A DNA stretch of 64,000 nucleotides. Origin: UBA6107 sp034430175. Lineage in GTDB: Bacteria; Chloroflexota; Anaerolineae; Anaerolineales; Anaerolineaceae. The position numbers and the translations under genes were made by a program. Location: assembly GCA_034430175.1 (NCBI GenBank), contig DAOUFI010000009.1, positions 1 to 64,000 of the forward strand, in the 5' to 3' direction. The first letter of the stretch is position 1. Each line of letters starts with the position of its first letter. Under the pieces are notes generated by a model. The model saw nothing but the letters and a program-made list of their open reading frames with translations, did no database searches and was not told the origin of the DNA. Shown here in pieces: positions 43,937 to 53,041 of this stretch.

Positions 43937-46321
43937 CTAAATTTCCTCATACGCCGTTCGGGTGATGATCTCGTCCTGCAACTCCTTGCTCAGGTCGCAA
44001 AAATAATCACTGTATCCTGCCACACGAACGATGAGACTGCGGTATTGTTCGGGGTTGTCCTGAGCAGCGCGTAAAGTCTTGGCATCGACCACGTTGAATT
44101 GGATGTGATGCCCGTTCAGCTTGAAGTAACCACGAATAAGGCCAACAATCCCATTAATCCCCTCTTCACTGGAAAGTACCTGGGGAGTGAACTTCTGATT
44201 GAGCAACGTCCCGCCAGTACGCACCTGATCCATCTTGGAAACTGAGCGAACCACGGCGGTGGGGCCGTGTTTGTCCGCGCCCTGGACGGGAGAGACGCCC
44301 TCCGAAAGCGGTTTACCTGCCAGCCGACCGTCGGGAGTGGCGCCGGTGACAGAGCCAAAGTAGATGTGGCAGGTAGTGGGCAGCAGGTTGATGTGGTACT
44401 TCCCTCCCTTGGTGTTTGGATGTCCATCGATGGCTTTAAAATATGCCTCGAAGGTTCGTACCATCAGGTCATCGGCGGCATCATCGTCGTTGCCATATTT
44501 CGGTGTTCTGTTGAGTAGCAACTGACGAGTGCGTTCACTACCCTCGAAGTTATTGTCGAGCAGCCTGAGTATTTCATCCATGCTGAATTCGTGACGGTCG
44601 AAAACGTGAGTCTTTAGCGCGGAAAGCGCATCGGTCATCGTTCCCAGACCGACGCCCTGGATGTAGGTGGTATTGTAACGAGCGCCGCCGTTGTGATAAT
44701 CTCTCCCGTTGGCGATGCAGTCATCAGTCAAAAGAGAAAGGAAAGGTACGGGCATGTATTCTGCATACAGGCGTTCGATCACCTTGTTGCCGCGAATCTT
44801 GATGCCGATAAAGTGGTTTAGCTGGGTCTCGAAAGCGCTGAAAAGATCATCGAATTGTGTAAAGCAACGCGGATCGCCAGTATGCGGGCCGAGTTGTTTC
44901 TTTGTTCGAGGACCGTAACCATCATGTAACGCCAATTCAAGTACTTTTGGTAGGTTGAAGTAACCTGTGAGGTTGTAGTTCTCTTTACCGAAGGCGCCAA
45001 CTTCCACACAACCGGAGGAGCCGCCGCAGCGGGCATCGATCGCGCTCTTGCCCATGCGCATTAATTCACGCACGATCAGGTCTGAGTTGAAAACGGAAGG
45101 CTGACCGAAACCGGTGCGGATGATCTTCGCTGCGCGCTTGATAAAAGCATCTGGACTTTTCTCGCTCACTTGAATGGAAGTGGAAGGTTGCAACAGACGC
45201 ATGTCTTCGATCACGTCCAAAATTAGGTAGGTAACCGGGTTGACTCCGTCCGAGCCATCAGGGCGTAGTCCGCCGAGGTTGATCTGGGCAAAGTCGGTGT
45301 AGGTTCCACTTTCAGCAGCGGTGACGCCCACTTTGGGTGGCGCTGGTTGGTTGTTGAATTTGATCCAAAAGCAGCTTAATAACTCTTTGGCGTGTTCACT
45401 GGTAAGTGATCCTTCGGCAATGCCCACCTCATAGAATGATTGCAAGTGTTGGTCAAGGTGACCGGGACTGTAGGCATCCCAGGTGTTGAGCTCGGTGGTC
45501 ACTCCAAGATGGACAAACCAGTAATATTGCAGCGCCTCGTGAAAATCGCGCGGAGCATAAGCTGGAATGTGAGAACAGACGTCCGCAATCTTTTCCATTT
45601 CAGCGCGGCGGATAGCATCGTTCTCGGTTGTGGCAAGTTGTTTGGCCAGCAGGCTGTAACGTTCGGCAAAACCGATAAGAGCGGAGGAGGTGATTTTCAT
45701 CGCTTGCAGTTCTTCACGTTTGTCGTTCGCCTCAGGGTCGTTATCAAAATCGAGTTTTGCCAGGCTTTCATCAATGCGTTCCTGGAAATCGAGCATACCG
45801 CTGTGATAGATCTTGTCGTCCAACACGGTGTGCCCGGGAGCGCGTTGCTCCATGAACTCGGTGAAGATACCAGCCGAATAGGCGTCGAGCCACTCTGGTG
45901 TCATCTCCGCGAAAAGTCGATCGCGCATGGTGCGACCCTGCCAGAATGGAATGATCTTGTCTGCGTAGGTCTTGCGCACTTGTCGGGAGACTCGAAATGA
46001 TGTCAGCGGTCGGGAATCGAGTGTATCCAGATCTTCCAGACTATGACAGCACAATTCGGGAAAAGTGGGAGCGGCTTTGGCACTTTCGCCCTTCTCACCG
46101 ACAATCAATTCACCGGGTTGGATGGTGATGGTTTTGTGTTCAAGCAGGTACGCAAAGGACAAAGCTCGCTGCACCGGGATGGAATGATTCCCCTTTTCTT
46201 GTTTGTAAAAGTCGGTGAGCAGTTCAGCGCGCTCGCTTGAGAGACTTTCGACCGCCTCGAGGGATTGACGGCGCAACCGGTTGACGCGCTCAGTATTATT
46301 GGGGTTGTCTATGGATTCCAT
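43937..46321 (-). CDS. Glycyl-radical enzyme (HypD/PflD-like lyase or dehydratase)
   Basis: A 794-residue oxygen-sensitive enzyme. The thiyl cysteine C438 lies in GGSSGCVEVGAFG; the Glu two residues later marks eliminases/dehydratases and not pyruvate formate-lyase, which has a Cys pair. The C-terminal loop RVAGYSDYF holds the radical glycine, about G769. Blocks such as GGARYNTTYIQGVGLGT and LTGYFNLPKVLEL most resemble the trans-4-hydroxyproline dehydratase (HypD) clade as I remember it, but no proline-pathway gene is adjacent, so the substrate stays open. It is 8 bases behind its activase gene and shares its promoter. Confidence 0.9.
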   Translation of the reverse strand: MESIDNPNNTERVNRLRRQSLEAVESLSSERAELLTDFYKQEKGNHSIPVQRALSFAYLLEHKTITIQPGELIVGEKGESAKAAPTFPELCCHSLEDLDTLDSRPLTSFRVSRQVRKTYADKIIPFWQGRTMRDRLFAEMTPEWLDAYSAGIFTEFMEQRAPGHTVLDDKIYHSGMLDFQERIDESLAKLDFDNDPEANDKREELQAMKITSSALIGFAERYSLLAKQLATTENDAIRRAEMEKIADVCSHIPAYAPRDFHEALQYYWFVHLGVTTELNTWDAYSPGHLDQHLQSFYEVGIAEGSLTSEHAKELLSCFWIKFNNQPAPPKVGVTAAESGTYTDFAQINLGGLRPDGSDGVNPVTYLILDVIEDMRLLQPSTSIQVSEKSPDAFIKRAAKIIRTGFGQPSVFNSDLIVRELMRMGKSAIDARCGGSSGCVEVGAFGKENYNLTGYFNLPKVLELALHDGYGPRTKKQLGPHTGDPRCFTQFDDLFSAFETQLNHFIGIKIRGNKVIERLYAEYMPVPFLSLLTDDCIANGRDYHNGGARYNTTYIQGVGLGTMTDALSALKTHVFDRHEFSMDEILRLLDNNFEGSERTRQLLLNRTPKYGNDDDAADDLMVRTFEAYFKAIDGHPNTKGGKYHINLLPTTCHIYFGSVTGATPDGRLAGKPLSEGVSPVQGADKHGPTAVVRSVSKMDQVRTGGTLLNQKFTPQVLSSEEGINGIVGLIRGYFKLNGHHIQFNVVDAKTLRAAQDNPEQYRSLIVRVAGYSDYFCDLSKELQDEIITRTAYEEI

Positions 46322-46329
46322 ACGTTCTC

Positions 46330-47229
46330 CTAGCTGACTTTGACCTGTAATCCCAGGTAACTCAATGAAGAAGCGGCTTCTTGCGTTTGTTCTTTGGATG
46401 GTGGGTGAATATTTTTCAGAGTGTAGTTCAGGTCTAGAGCCTCGTACTTGGCCAGACCGATCTCGTGGTAACCCATCAATTCCACTCCTTTGATGCCTTC
46501 CAGATCGGAAAGGAATGCAGCCATCTGACGCAGATTATCTTCATCGTCGTTGATGCTTGGGATGAGTGGAAAACGGATGTATAGGGAGCATCCTGCTCTA
46601 TTAAGCTTTTTTAGATTGTCGAGGATTACCCGGTTGGAAACGCCGACGATCGCACGGTGGCGGGTATCGTCCATTAGCTTGAGGTCGTAGAGAAAGAGGT
46701 CGGTCAGATTGAGTATAGACTCAAGGTCATTCCAGGTGCAGTATCCCGAAGTATCTACCGCGGTGGAAATACCAGCTTCGCGGCAGGCGAGAAGCAATTT
46801 CTTGAGAAAACGCGGCTGTAATAGCGGTTCGCCGCCACTGAAGGTGACTCCGCCACCGGATTGTTCATAAAACGGCCGGTCGCGCTCAATCTGTGTCATA
46901 ATCTCATCAACACTCACGCGATAACCGGAGAGCTCACGCGCGTCTGAATAGCATGCTGTGACGCACCTACCGCAGGTGTCGCAAAGCTCACGATCGGTGA
47001 TCACACGACCATTGATATGGATGGCGTTACGGTTACACACTTTAACGCATTCACCACACAGGGCGCAGCGGTTGGCGCGATACATCAACACCGGTTTGGT
47101 TGAGCGCCCTTCAGGGTTGTGACACCATGGGCAGGACAGTGGGCAACCCTGGAAGAACACGGTAGTGCGAAGGCCCGGTCCGTCGTTGATGGAAAACTTC
47201 TTGATATCAAAGATATACCCGTCAGTCAT
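46330..47229 (-). CDS. Glycyl-radical enzyme activase (radical SAM)
   Basis: A 299-residue radical SAM protein. GCPLSCPWCHNPE carries the C-x3-C-x2-C motif for the SAM-cleaving cluster. An inserted ferredoxin-like part, CALCGECVKVC and CDTCGRCVTAC, binds two more 4Fe-4S clusters, typical of activases for non-PFL glycyl-radical enzymes. TFSGGEPLLQP is present. The start is placed at MTDGYIFD; the frame opens 14 codons earlier, inside the operator. The -10 box ends only six bases before this ATG, so the message may be leaderless. It installs the glycine radical on the enzyme encoded next. Confidence 0.92.
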   Translation of the reverse strand: MTDGYIFDIKKFSINDGPGLRTTVFFQGCPLSCPWCHNPEGRSTKPVLMYRANRCALCGECVKVCNRNAIHINGRVITDRELCDTCGRCVTACYSDARELSGYRVSVDEIMTQIERDRPFYEQSGGGVTFSGGEPLLQPRFLKKLLLACREAGISTAVDTSGYCTWNDLESILNLTDLFLYDLKLMDDTRHRAIVGVSNRVILDNLKKLNRAGCSLYIRFPLIPSINDDEDNLRQMAAFLSDLEGIKGVELMGYHEIGLAKYEALDLNYTLKNIHPPSKEQTQEAASSLSYLGLQVKVS

Positions 47230-47235
47230 TTCCAC

Positions 47236-47264
47236 ACTATACAACCAAGCGGGCTTGAAGTCAA
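47236..47264 (-). promoter_or_regulatory. Promoter of the activase/glycyl-radical operon
   Basis: Minus strand TTGACT, 17-base spacer, TATAGT. Its -35 box overlaps the end of the 34-bp palindrome. Confidence 0.65.
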
Positions 47265-47283
47265 TATACATATTGTATACAAT
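47255..47283 (+). promoter_or_regulatory. Promoter of the GntR-type regulator
   Basis: TTGAAG at 47255-47260, 17-base spacer, TACAAT at 47278-47283. The spacer and -10 lie inside the palindrome. Confidence 0.6.
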
Positions 47284-47294
47284 GTGTATATTGA
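47261..47294. promoter_or_regulatory. 34-bp near-perfect palindrome, probable GntR/FCD operator
   Basis: Half-site TCAATATACATATTGTA against its mirror, with one mismatch; the centre is TTGTATACAA. It lies between the divergent activase and GntR genes and covers parts of both promoters. Confidence 0.8.
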
Positions 47295-47311
47295 CTTTTT
47301 AGGAGTCCAAC

Positions 47312-47965
47312 ATGCCTGCGATTGAGACAAAATTACTACGTGAAAGCGACCGTATTGAAGAGGAATTGCGTCGTCTTATCCTTACTCTGGAGTTGGAGCC
47401 CGGATTGGCGGTCAGCGAATCCACACTGATGAAGCAGTATGGCTGGGGACGTACCCCTTTACGTGAAGCTTTCCAACGTCTGGCTGAACAATCTCTTTTA
47501 CAGATCATCCCGCGACAGGGAGCGGTTGTGACTCCACTCAACTTGTTTGATTTCGTTGAGGTGATGGATGCCATGAGCATGGTTATTGGCAGGGCAGCGG
47601 AGTTGGCATGTGTCAGACTGACGGAGGAACATCTAGCCAGGCTGGATGAACTGGTGACTCAAGAAGCCATAGCTGCTGGGGAAGGGGATTATATCCGTGT
47701 GGCAGACCTGGATTACGAGTTCCATCAGATCCTGGCAAATGCTACCGGAAATCGCTACCTGCGCGATTATCTGATCCATTTACATCAGGTGGCTACGCGG
47801 TTTAACTTTGCGGTCTGGAAACGTGATCACAATGTGACACCTTCTCTGCGGGAACATGAGCAACTGGCCATGCTTTTTCGTCAACGAAATGACCAGGAAG
47901 TGGAAAAAGCCATGTTGGCTCACATTGAGAATGCAAGGAAACGTTTGGTTGGTAACTTGAAATAA
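47312..47965 (+). CDS. GntR-family (FadR/FCD type) transcriptional regulator
   Basis: A 217-residue regulator. The N-terminal winged helix has YGWGRTPLREAFQRLAEQSL; the C-terminal FCD ligand domain (about 85-215) has the metal-binding pattern DLDYEFHQILANATGN, then LREHEQLAMLF and MLAHIENARKR. The start follows AGGAG. It is divergent from the glycyl-radical operon over a long palindrome and probably represses it, and itself, until the pathway's substrate (often a carboxylic acid in this subfamily) binds. Confidence 0.92.
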   Translation: MPAIETKLLRESDRIEEELRRLILTLELEPGLAVSESTLMKQYGWGRTPLREAFQRLAEQSLLQIIPRQGAVVTPLNLFDFVEVMDAMSMVIGRAAELACVRLTEEHLARLDELVTQEAIAAGEGDYIRVADLDYEFHQILANATGNRYLRDYLIHLHQVATRFNFAVWKRDHNVTPSLREHEQLAMLFRQRNDQEVEKAMLAHIENARKRLVGNLK

Positions 47966-48159
47966 CTTCTTAATCATCGATGCTTAATTACCGAGTTTCC
48001 TTTTGCTAGCCTGTTTATTGTAGCGTAAGTAAAATTACTTCGTTCTGTAAAATTCCCATAAAATAATACTATAATTACTAAAATGTTATGTAAAAATTAC
48101 AAATACAATGCTATTATACTGTGAATAGGATACATATTATCCATTTTATTGGAGCATAT

Positions 48160-50055
48160 ATGAGGAATTATTCACGCAAGGTCTACGATCCGCCGATGTT
48201 GAAGCTCATTTCTTTGATAGCCATTATCTATTTTGTTTACTATCTGGTCTGGCGGGCTTCAAGTACGATCAACCCGGCATTTCCATTCTTCTCATGGTTG
48301 TTGTGGGGAGCCGAGGCGTTTGGGGTGATTACTTACATACTTTTTGCCTGGCAAACACAAAAGATTGCACCATCTGAACCATTTACGAAGCCTAAGTCAG
48401 GGATGAAGGTGGATGTTTTTGTTCCTACATATAACGAAAGTCTTGATATCCTTGAAGCTACGTTGATTGGTTGCAAGAATATTCGCTACAACCATATGAC
48501 GTATATTTTGGATGACGGAAATCGGGAAGAGGTTAGAAAACTAGCTCTCCGTTTGGACGCAAACTACATTGCCCGCCCGACACACGAACATGCAAAGGCA
48601 GGAAATATCAATTACGCACTTCAACATACCGATGGAGAATTCATTGTAGTGCTCGATGCTGATATGGTGCCGCAGCCGGAATTTCTTGACCGGACGTTGG
48701 GATATTTCGAAGATCCAAGCCTGGCATTGGTTCAGTTACCGCAGGAATTTTACAACTTGGATTCGATCCAGCACAGCAAGAACCAAACGTCCTGGCACGA
48801 ACAATCGCTCTTCTTTCGTGTAATCCAGCCCGGTAAAAATTATAGCAATAGCGCCTTTTGGTGCGGTAGTCCTTCAGTGGTTCGACGCACCGCCATCAAC
48901 AGCGTTGGCGGTGTAGCCACTGAAACGATCACTGAAGATATTCATACAACCGTTCGCTTGCACAGTCGGGGTTGGAAAACCCTGTTCGTCAACGAACCAC
49001 TGGCTTATGGCATTGCTCCTCAGACCATTCGGGCTTTTCTTCTTCAGCGGTTGCGCTGGGCACAGGGTACCATGCAGCTTTACCGTAGCAAAGAAAGTCC
49101 GCTCTGGATCAGGGGATTGACGATCAAACAACGTCTCTCATACCTCTCGAGCTTTTTGGCTTACTGGGAATCTTTTCAAAAATTTATTCTCTTGAGCATG
49201 CCCATTGCCATTCTCGTGTTTGGTGTGTTCCCGATGCAAGTGAATTTTCTCGAATTTGTTGTTCGATGGACGATTTATTTCCTATTGAATATCTTTGCCA
49301 ACCAGATGGGCGGCCGCGGTGTTTTTCACTATTTCAAGACAGAAAAGTTCAATATTTTAAAGACGATCATTTTTATGCAATCCACTCTGACCCTATTTAG
49401 CCGTAAGCCGTTAACCTTTAAAGTAACACCAAAGAATTTGAGCGATGATGTATATAGTCAAGAACGTAAATCGATGCGTTCGTTTATGGCGATCTTTGGT
49501 TCACTCATAGGCGCGATTGGATATTCCATATATCGTATGATCGTTATTCCAATAAGCCAAAATACCTTTGATATTTTCCTGGTTGCTTTCTTCTGGGGCA
49601 TTTACAATACCATTATCATTTATGTGGCATTGAAAGAGGTTTTCAGTAAAAAACACGAACGAAAGGATTATCGTTTCCCGGTACAAGCCAACGCCAGGTT
49701 ATATGCCAGCAATCTTGGTAGCCCTTATTTGAACTCTCGAGTTTCTGATCTCTCGATTTCTGGTGCTGGGGTGGTTATTAATGGTGATCTCCCGGCTTTG
49801 ATGAGCGATGTCTGGCTGGAAATTGACCCGGTTAAATTTAGCAATCTGTATATCCCGGTGAAGCAGATCTTCCAACGTGAGAATCTGTCATCAGGGAAAA
49901 ATCGCATTGGTGTGTTTTTTAGAGAGGATCTGGGGGCGCAGCGTGAGTTGCTCTTTGAATATCTCTTCATCTACCAGGCACGGATGATGGAAGGTGATCT
50001 GTATCGGATCAATCTATGGGATCCATTTAGGACCCTAGAGCAACAATACCAGTGA
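48160..50055 (+). CDS. bcsA: Cellulose synthase-like glycosyltransferase with PilZ domain
   Basis: A 631-residue inner-membrane GT2 enzyme. Two N-terminal helices lead to the catalytic domain, which shows YILDDGNRE, VVLDADMVPQPEF, ETITEDIHTT and LLQRLRWAQGT: the D, DxD, TED and QxxRW motifs of processive beta-glycan synthases. More helices follow. The C-terminal PilZ domain has RKDYRFPV and DLSISGAG, predicting c-di-GMP activation. Start is the ATG behind GGAG. No bcsB-like subunit follows, but a GH8 hydrolase lies two genes downstream. Product could be cellulose or another beta-glucan. Confidence 0.88.
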   Translation: MRNYSRKVYDPPMLKLISLIAIIYFVYYLVWRASSTINPAFPFFSWLLWGAEAFGVITYILFAWQTQKIAPSEPFTKPKSGMKVDVFVPTYNESLDILEATLIGCKNIRYNHMTYILDDGNREEVRKLALRLDANYIARPTHEHAKAGNINYALQHTDGEFIVVLDADMVPQPEFLDRTLGYFEDPSLALVQLPQEFYNLDSIQHSKNQTSWHEQSLFFRVIQPGKNYSNSAFWCGSPSVVRRTAINSVGGVATETITEDIHTTVRLHSRGWKTLFVNEPLAYGIAPQTIRAFLLQRLRWAQGTMQLYRSKESPLWIRGLTIKQRLSYLSSFLAYWESFQKFILLSMPIAILVFGVFPMQVNFLEFVVRWTIYFLLNIFANQMGGRGVFHYFKTEKFNILKTIIFMQSTLTLFSRKPLTFKVTPKNLSDDVYSQERKSMRSFMAIFGSLIGAIGYSIYRMIVIPISQNTFDIFLVAFFWGIYNTIIIYVALKEVFSKKHERKDYRFPVQANARLYASNLGSPYLNSRVSDLSISGAGVVINGDLPALMSDVWLEIDPVKFSNLYIPVKQIFQRENLSSGKNRIGVFFREDLGAQRELLFEYLFIYQARMMEGDLYRINLWDPFRTLEQQYQ

Positions 50056-50151
50056 AACCATTCGAAGATTAGATTTCAGGGACAACATTTTGGTATCCCT
50101 GTTGCGTTGGGTTCAGGCCTATGCTATTCTTATGCGAAAGGAGAAACAACC

Positions 50152-50583
50152 ATGCGGCCTGATTGGGATTCTTACTTTATGAAGATTGCGTACGCGGTTT
50201 CCGAGCGTAGCACCTGTGACCGGGCTTTTGTGGGCTGTGTGCTGGTACTCGATAAACGTATCCTCACCACCGGTTTTAATGGTTCACCTGCCGGTCAGCC
50301 GCATTGTGACGAGGTGGGACACCTGATTGCTGAAGGTCACTGCATTCGTACCATTCACGCGGAGACGAACGCGATCATCCAGGCGGCGCTGCATGGGGTG
50401 TCAACCCGCGGGTGCACCTGTTATGTCACGCATTTTCCATGCATCAACTGCACTAAAGCATTGATCAACGCGGGCATGACCCGGTTAATCTATCATGTGG
50501 CGTACCGGGTGGATGAGAATGCATTTGAGTTCCTGCGTACGGCCAATATCGAGGTTTGCGCGCTCGATTACCATCCAGTGTAA
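50152..50583 (+). CDS. dCMP deaminase (ComEB-like)
   Basis: A 143-residue zinc deaminase converting dCMP to dUMP for dTTP synthesis. The zinc and catalytic motifs are IHAETNAI (His, Glu) and CYVTHFPCINC (two Cys). A second Cys/His region near GQPHCDEVGH is typical of the dCMP deaminase branch. The start follows AGGAGA. It lies between the glucan synthase and the GH8 gene, and probably has an independent housekeeping role. Confidence 0.92.
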   Translation: MRPDWDSYFMKIAYAVSERSTCDRAFVGCVLVLDKRILTTGFNGSPAGQPHCDEVGHLIAEGHCIRTIHAETNAIIQAALHGVSTRGCTCYVTHFPCINCTKALINAGMTRLIYHVAYRVDENAFEFLRTANIEVCALDYHPV

Positions 50584-50612
50584 ACCAATCATAGAGGTAA
50601 AGGGGAGGAGAA

Positions 50613-51926
50613 ATGAAAACCGCCATCCCATTTATTTTCATATTCGCTATTCTTCTGTCCGCATGTGAAATGAGGGTTTCCAATGATACCGGGCAGTCAT
50701 CTTTCACGACTGGAAAAGCTGAACAACAGATGATAGACACACGCGCAAGTACCGCAATAAGCCATCCTTTCCCGCAACACACGCGATACGTCGATGGCAG
50801 CATTTTACCCAATCATCGTAGCCAGGATCAGTTGGACAATGACATCAAGGAATTCTATGATTACTGGAAGTCCACCTATGTGGTAAAGGAGGGAGAAGAT
50901 TCAGAAGGAAGACCCATTTATCGTATCGCATTTGCCAGCAGTGGTGAGGGCCACCAACAAACCGTATCCGAAGGTCAGGGCTTTGGCATGACCATCCTGC
51001 CCGTTATGGCGGGATATGATCCAGAAGCGCAAATACTCTTCGATGGGCTCTGGTATTTCACTCGGCTGCATCCCAGTGAAGTTGACCCCCGTCTGATGGA
51101 TTGGAAAGTACCCGAGAGCATTGATGGCGATGATAGCGCCTTTGACGGTGACGCCGACATGGCGTTGGGTCTGTTGATGGCCGATGCCCAGTGGGGAAGC
51201 CAGGGAGCGATTGACTATAAATCTGAGGCATTAAAATTAATCGAAGGGATCAAGGACTCCACCATCGGTATGGACAGCCATCTGCCTATGTTGGGTGATT
51301 GGGTGGGAGAAGGGGATGAGGAATACAACCAGTACACACCCCGCTCATCGGATTTCATGCTGGTCAACTTCAGGGCTTTCGCGAATATCACGAAAGATGA
51401 TAGCTGGAACGAGGTCGTCAAAGCGAGTCAGATGACAATGCGATCGATTCAAACAAATTACAGCCCGGATACCGGATTGTTGCCCGATTTCATTGTCTCG
51501 AGTGGCGAGGAGTTTATTCCGAAACCTGCGCCGCCGAATTTCCTCGAGGGGGAGGATGACGGTCACTATTCGTACAATGCTGGACGTGATCCGTGGCGGG
51601 TTGGCGCGGACGCGCTACTGAACGGTGATGAAACATCCAAAGAAATTGTGTTGAAGATTTCCCATTGGGCAGAACAAGTAACCAATGGCGATCCGACTGG
51701 TTTCCGTGCCGGATATTCATTGGAAGGAATCCCATTGGAAGATAGCGATTACTTTACCACTTTCTTTGTTGCACCGTTGGGGGTGGCTGCTATGCTCGAT
51801 CCGAATCAGCAGGCATGGTTGAATGCCATCTACGATGCGGTCAAAGACACCCATGAAGATTATTATGAAGACTCGGTCACACTGCTATGTTTGATAGTTA
51901 TGACCGGCAATGCCTGGACCCCATAA
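50613..51926 (+). CDS. Glycoside hydrolase family 8 lipoprotein (endoglucanase-like)
   Basis: A 437-residue secreted lipoprotein: signal peptide ending in the lipobox LSAC, then a GH8 domain. TVSEGQGFGMTI contains the catalytic proton donor Glu, SAFDGDADMALGLL is the second family block with the base-region Asp, and DPWRVGAD appears later. GH8 includes BcsZ-type endoglucanases that accompany bacterial cellulose synthases, so its place close behind the synthase gene suggests trimming of the exported glucan. Degradation of environmental beta-glucan or xylan is an alternative. Start follows GGGGAGGAG. Confidence 0.9.
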   Translation: MKTAIPFIFIFAILLSACEMRVSNDTGQSSFTTGKAEQQMIDTRASTAISHPFPQHTRYVDGSILPNHRSQDQLDNDIKEFYDYWKSTYVVKEGEDSEGRPIYRIAFASSGEGHQQTVSEGQGFGMTILPVMAGYDPEAQILFDGLWYFTRLHPSEVDPRLMDWKVPESIDGDDSAFDGDADMALGLLMADAQWGSQGAIDYKSEALKLIEGIKDSTIGMDSHLPMLGDWVGEGDEEYNQYTPRSSDFMLVNFRAFANITKDDSWNEVVKASQMTMRSIQTNYSPDTGLLPDFIVSSGEEFIPKPAPPNFLEGEDDGHYSYNAGRDPWRVGADALLNGDETSKEIVLKISHWAEQVTNGDPTGFRAGYSLEGIPLEDSDYFTTFFVAPLGVAAMLDPNQQAWLNAIYDAVKDTHEDYYEDSVTLLCLIVMTGNAWTP

Positions 51927-52048
51927 AGAAATCAAGCAATAAAGATGTTTACGAGTACCTTTCTGTTAACCTATTGACTTCATGGGTCTGAAAATTGTAG
52001 ACTGGTTTATTGATGAATTAGCAGTCGGGTTGAGTAAAGGAGTATGAA

Positions 52049-53041
52049 ATGGAAAAAATGACCCGCAGGAAGGCTTTAAGGTATTTGTTGGTGGGGGGTG
52101 CTGCGGTGGCTGCTGTGCCACTGCTGGACGCCTGTCAAAAGATGACTGTCACAACTTCTATCCCTGAGACTGCGATAGCAGTTGAAAATTCCACTGCCAC
52201 GCCAAGTGAAACATCCACTCCCCTGAACCTGCCCGACCTGGCTGTAGCCCGGAATGGCGAACCAGAGCCGCTTGTACGCGCAGCCGTGAATGCCATTGGT
52301 GGATTGCAGCAATTCATCCCGAATGGCGGTTGGGTCATCGTCAAGCCTAATATTTGCACAGCTTATTACGGGTACGAATACGCTGCCACCACCAATCCCT
52401 GGGTGGTGGGGACGCTGGTGAAGATGTGCTTCGAAGCAGGCGCCGGCAAGGTACAGGTGATGGATTATCCTTTCGGCGGCACCCCAGAGGATGCCTACCA
52501 GGTGAGCGGTATCGCTGAGCAGGTGGAACAGAATGGTGGTGAGATGGTGGTGATGTCGTCGTTCAAATTCAAGAAAACCGCTATCGAGAATTCACTGGGA
52601 TTGGATAGTATCTTTATTTACGATGATATTTTCAAGGCGGACACACTGATAAATGTACCGATTGCCAAAAACCACGGCATGTCCAAACTGACACTGGCGA
52701 TGAAGAATTTAATGGGATTGATGGAATACCGCGAGACGGTCCATTGGAATTTTGGAAAATGTCTGACCGACCTGGCGGGGAAGATCCGTCCCACCCTCAA
52801 TGTGATCGACGCGGTACGCATCCTTTTGAACAACGGTCCGACCGGTGGTGATCTGAATGACGTCAAGAAGCTCGATACTGTAATTGTTTCCAAGGATATT
52901 GTCGCTGCGGATAGCTACGCGGCCACGCTTTTCAATTTCAAACCGGACGATCTCGATTTTGTACGTTACGGCGCCAAGTATGGACTGGGACGCAGCGACC
53001 TGGCTGCGCTGAATATCCAGGAGATCGATCTTGGCGCGTAA
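52049..53041 (+). CDS. DUF362 domain protein with twin-arginine-like signal
   Basis: A 330-residue protein. The N-terminus MEKMTRRKALRYLLVGG with a twin-arginine and a hydrophobic stretch ending near LLDAC suggests Tat export and lipid attachment. A Ser/Thr-rich linker follows. The body is DUF362 (WVIVKPNICTAYYG, LINVPIAKNHGMSKLTLAMKNLMG), a family linked to iron-sulfur proteins and possibly metal handling. It overlaps the next gene, a membrane polyferredoxin, by 11 bases, which points to one functional unit. The reaction is unknown. Confidence 0.88.
   Translation: MEKMTRRKALRYLLVGGAAVAAVPLLDACQKMTVTTSIPETAIAVENSTATPSETSTPLNLPDLAVARNGEPEPLVRAAVNAIGGLQQFIPNGGWVIVKPNICTAYYGYEYAATTNPWVVGTLVKMCFEAGAGKVQVMDYPFGGTPEDAYQVSGIAEQVEQNGGEMVVMSSFKFKKTAIENSLGLDSIFIYDDIFKADTLINVPIAKNHGMSKLTLAMKNLMGLMEYRETVHWNFGKCLTDLAGKIRPTLNVIDAVRILLNNGPTGGDLNDVKKLDTVIVSKDIVAADSYAATLFNFKPDDLDFVRYGAKYGLGRSDLAALNIQEIDLGA

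Noticed and set aside
45440..46000. 186-codon plus-strand frame
   Set aside because: Antisense to the glycyl-radical enzyme.
47230..47271. Longer start for the activase
   Set aside because: It would place translated codons inside the operator and promoter; the MTDGYIFD start matches the family's N-terminus.
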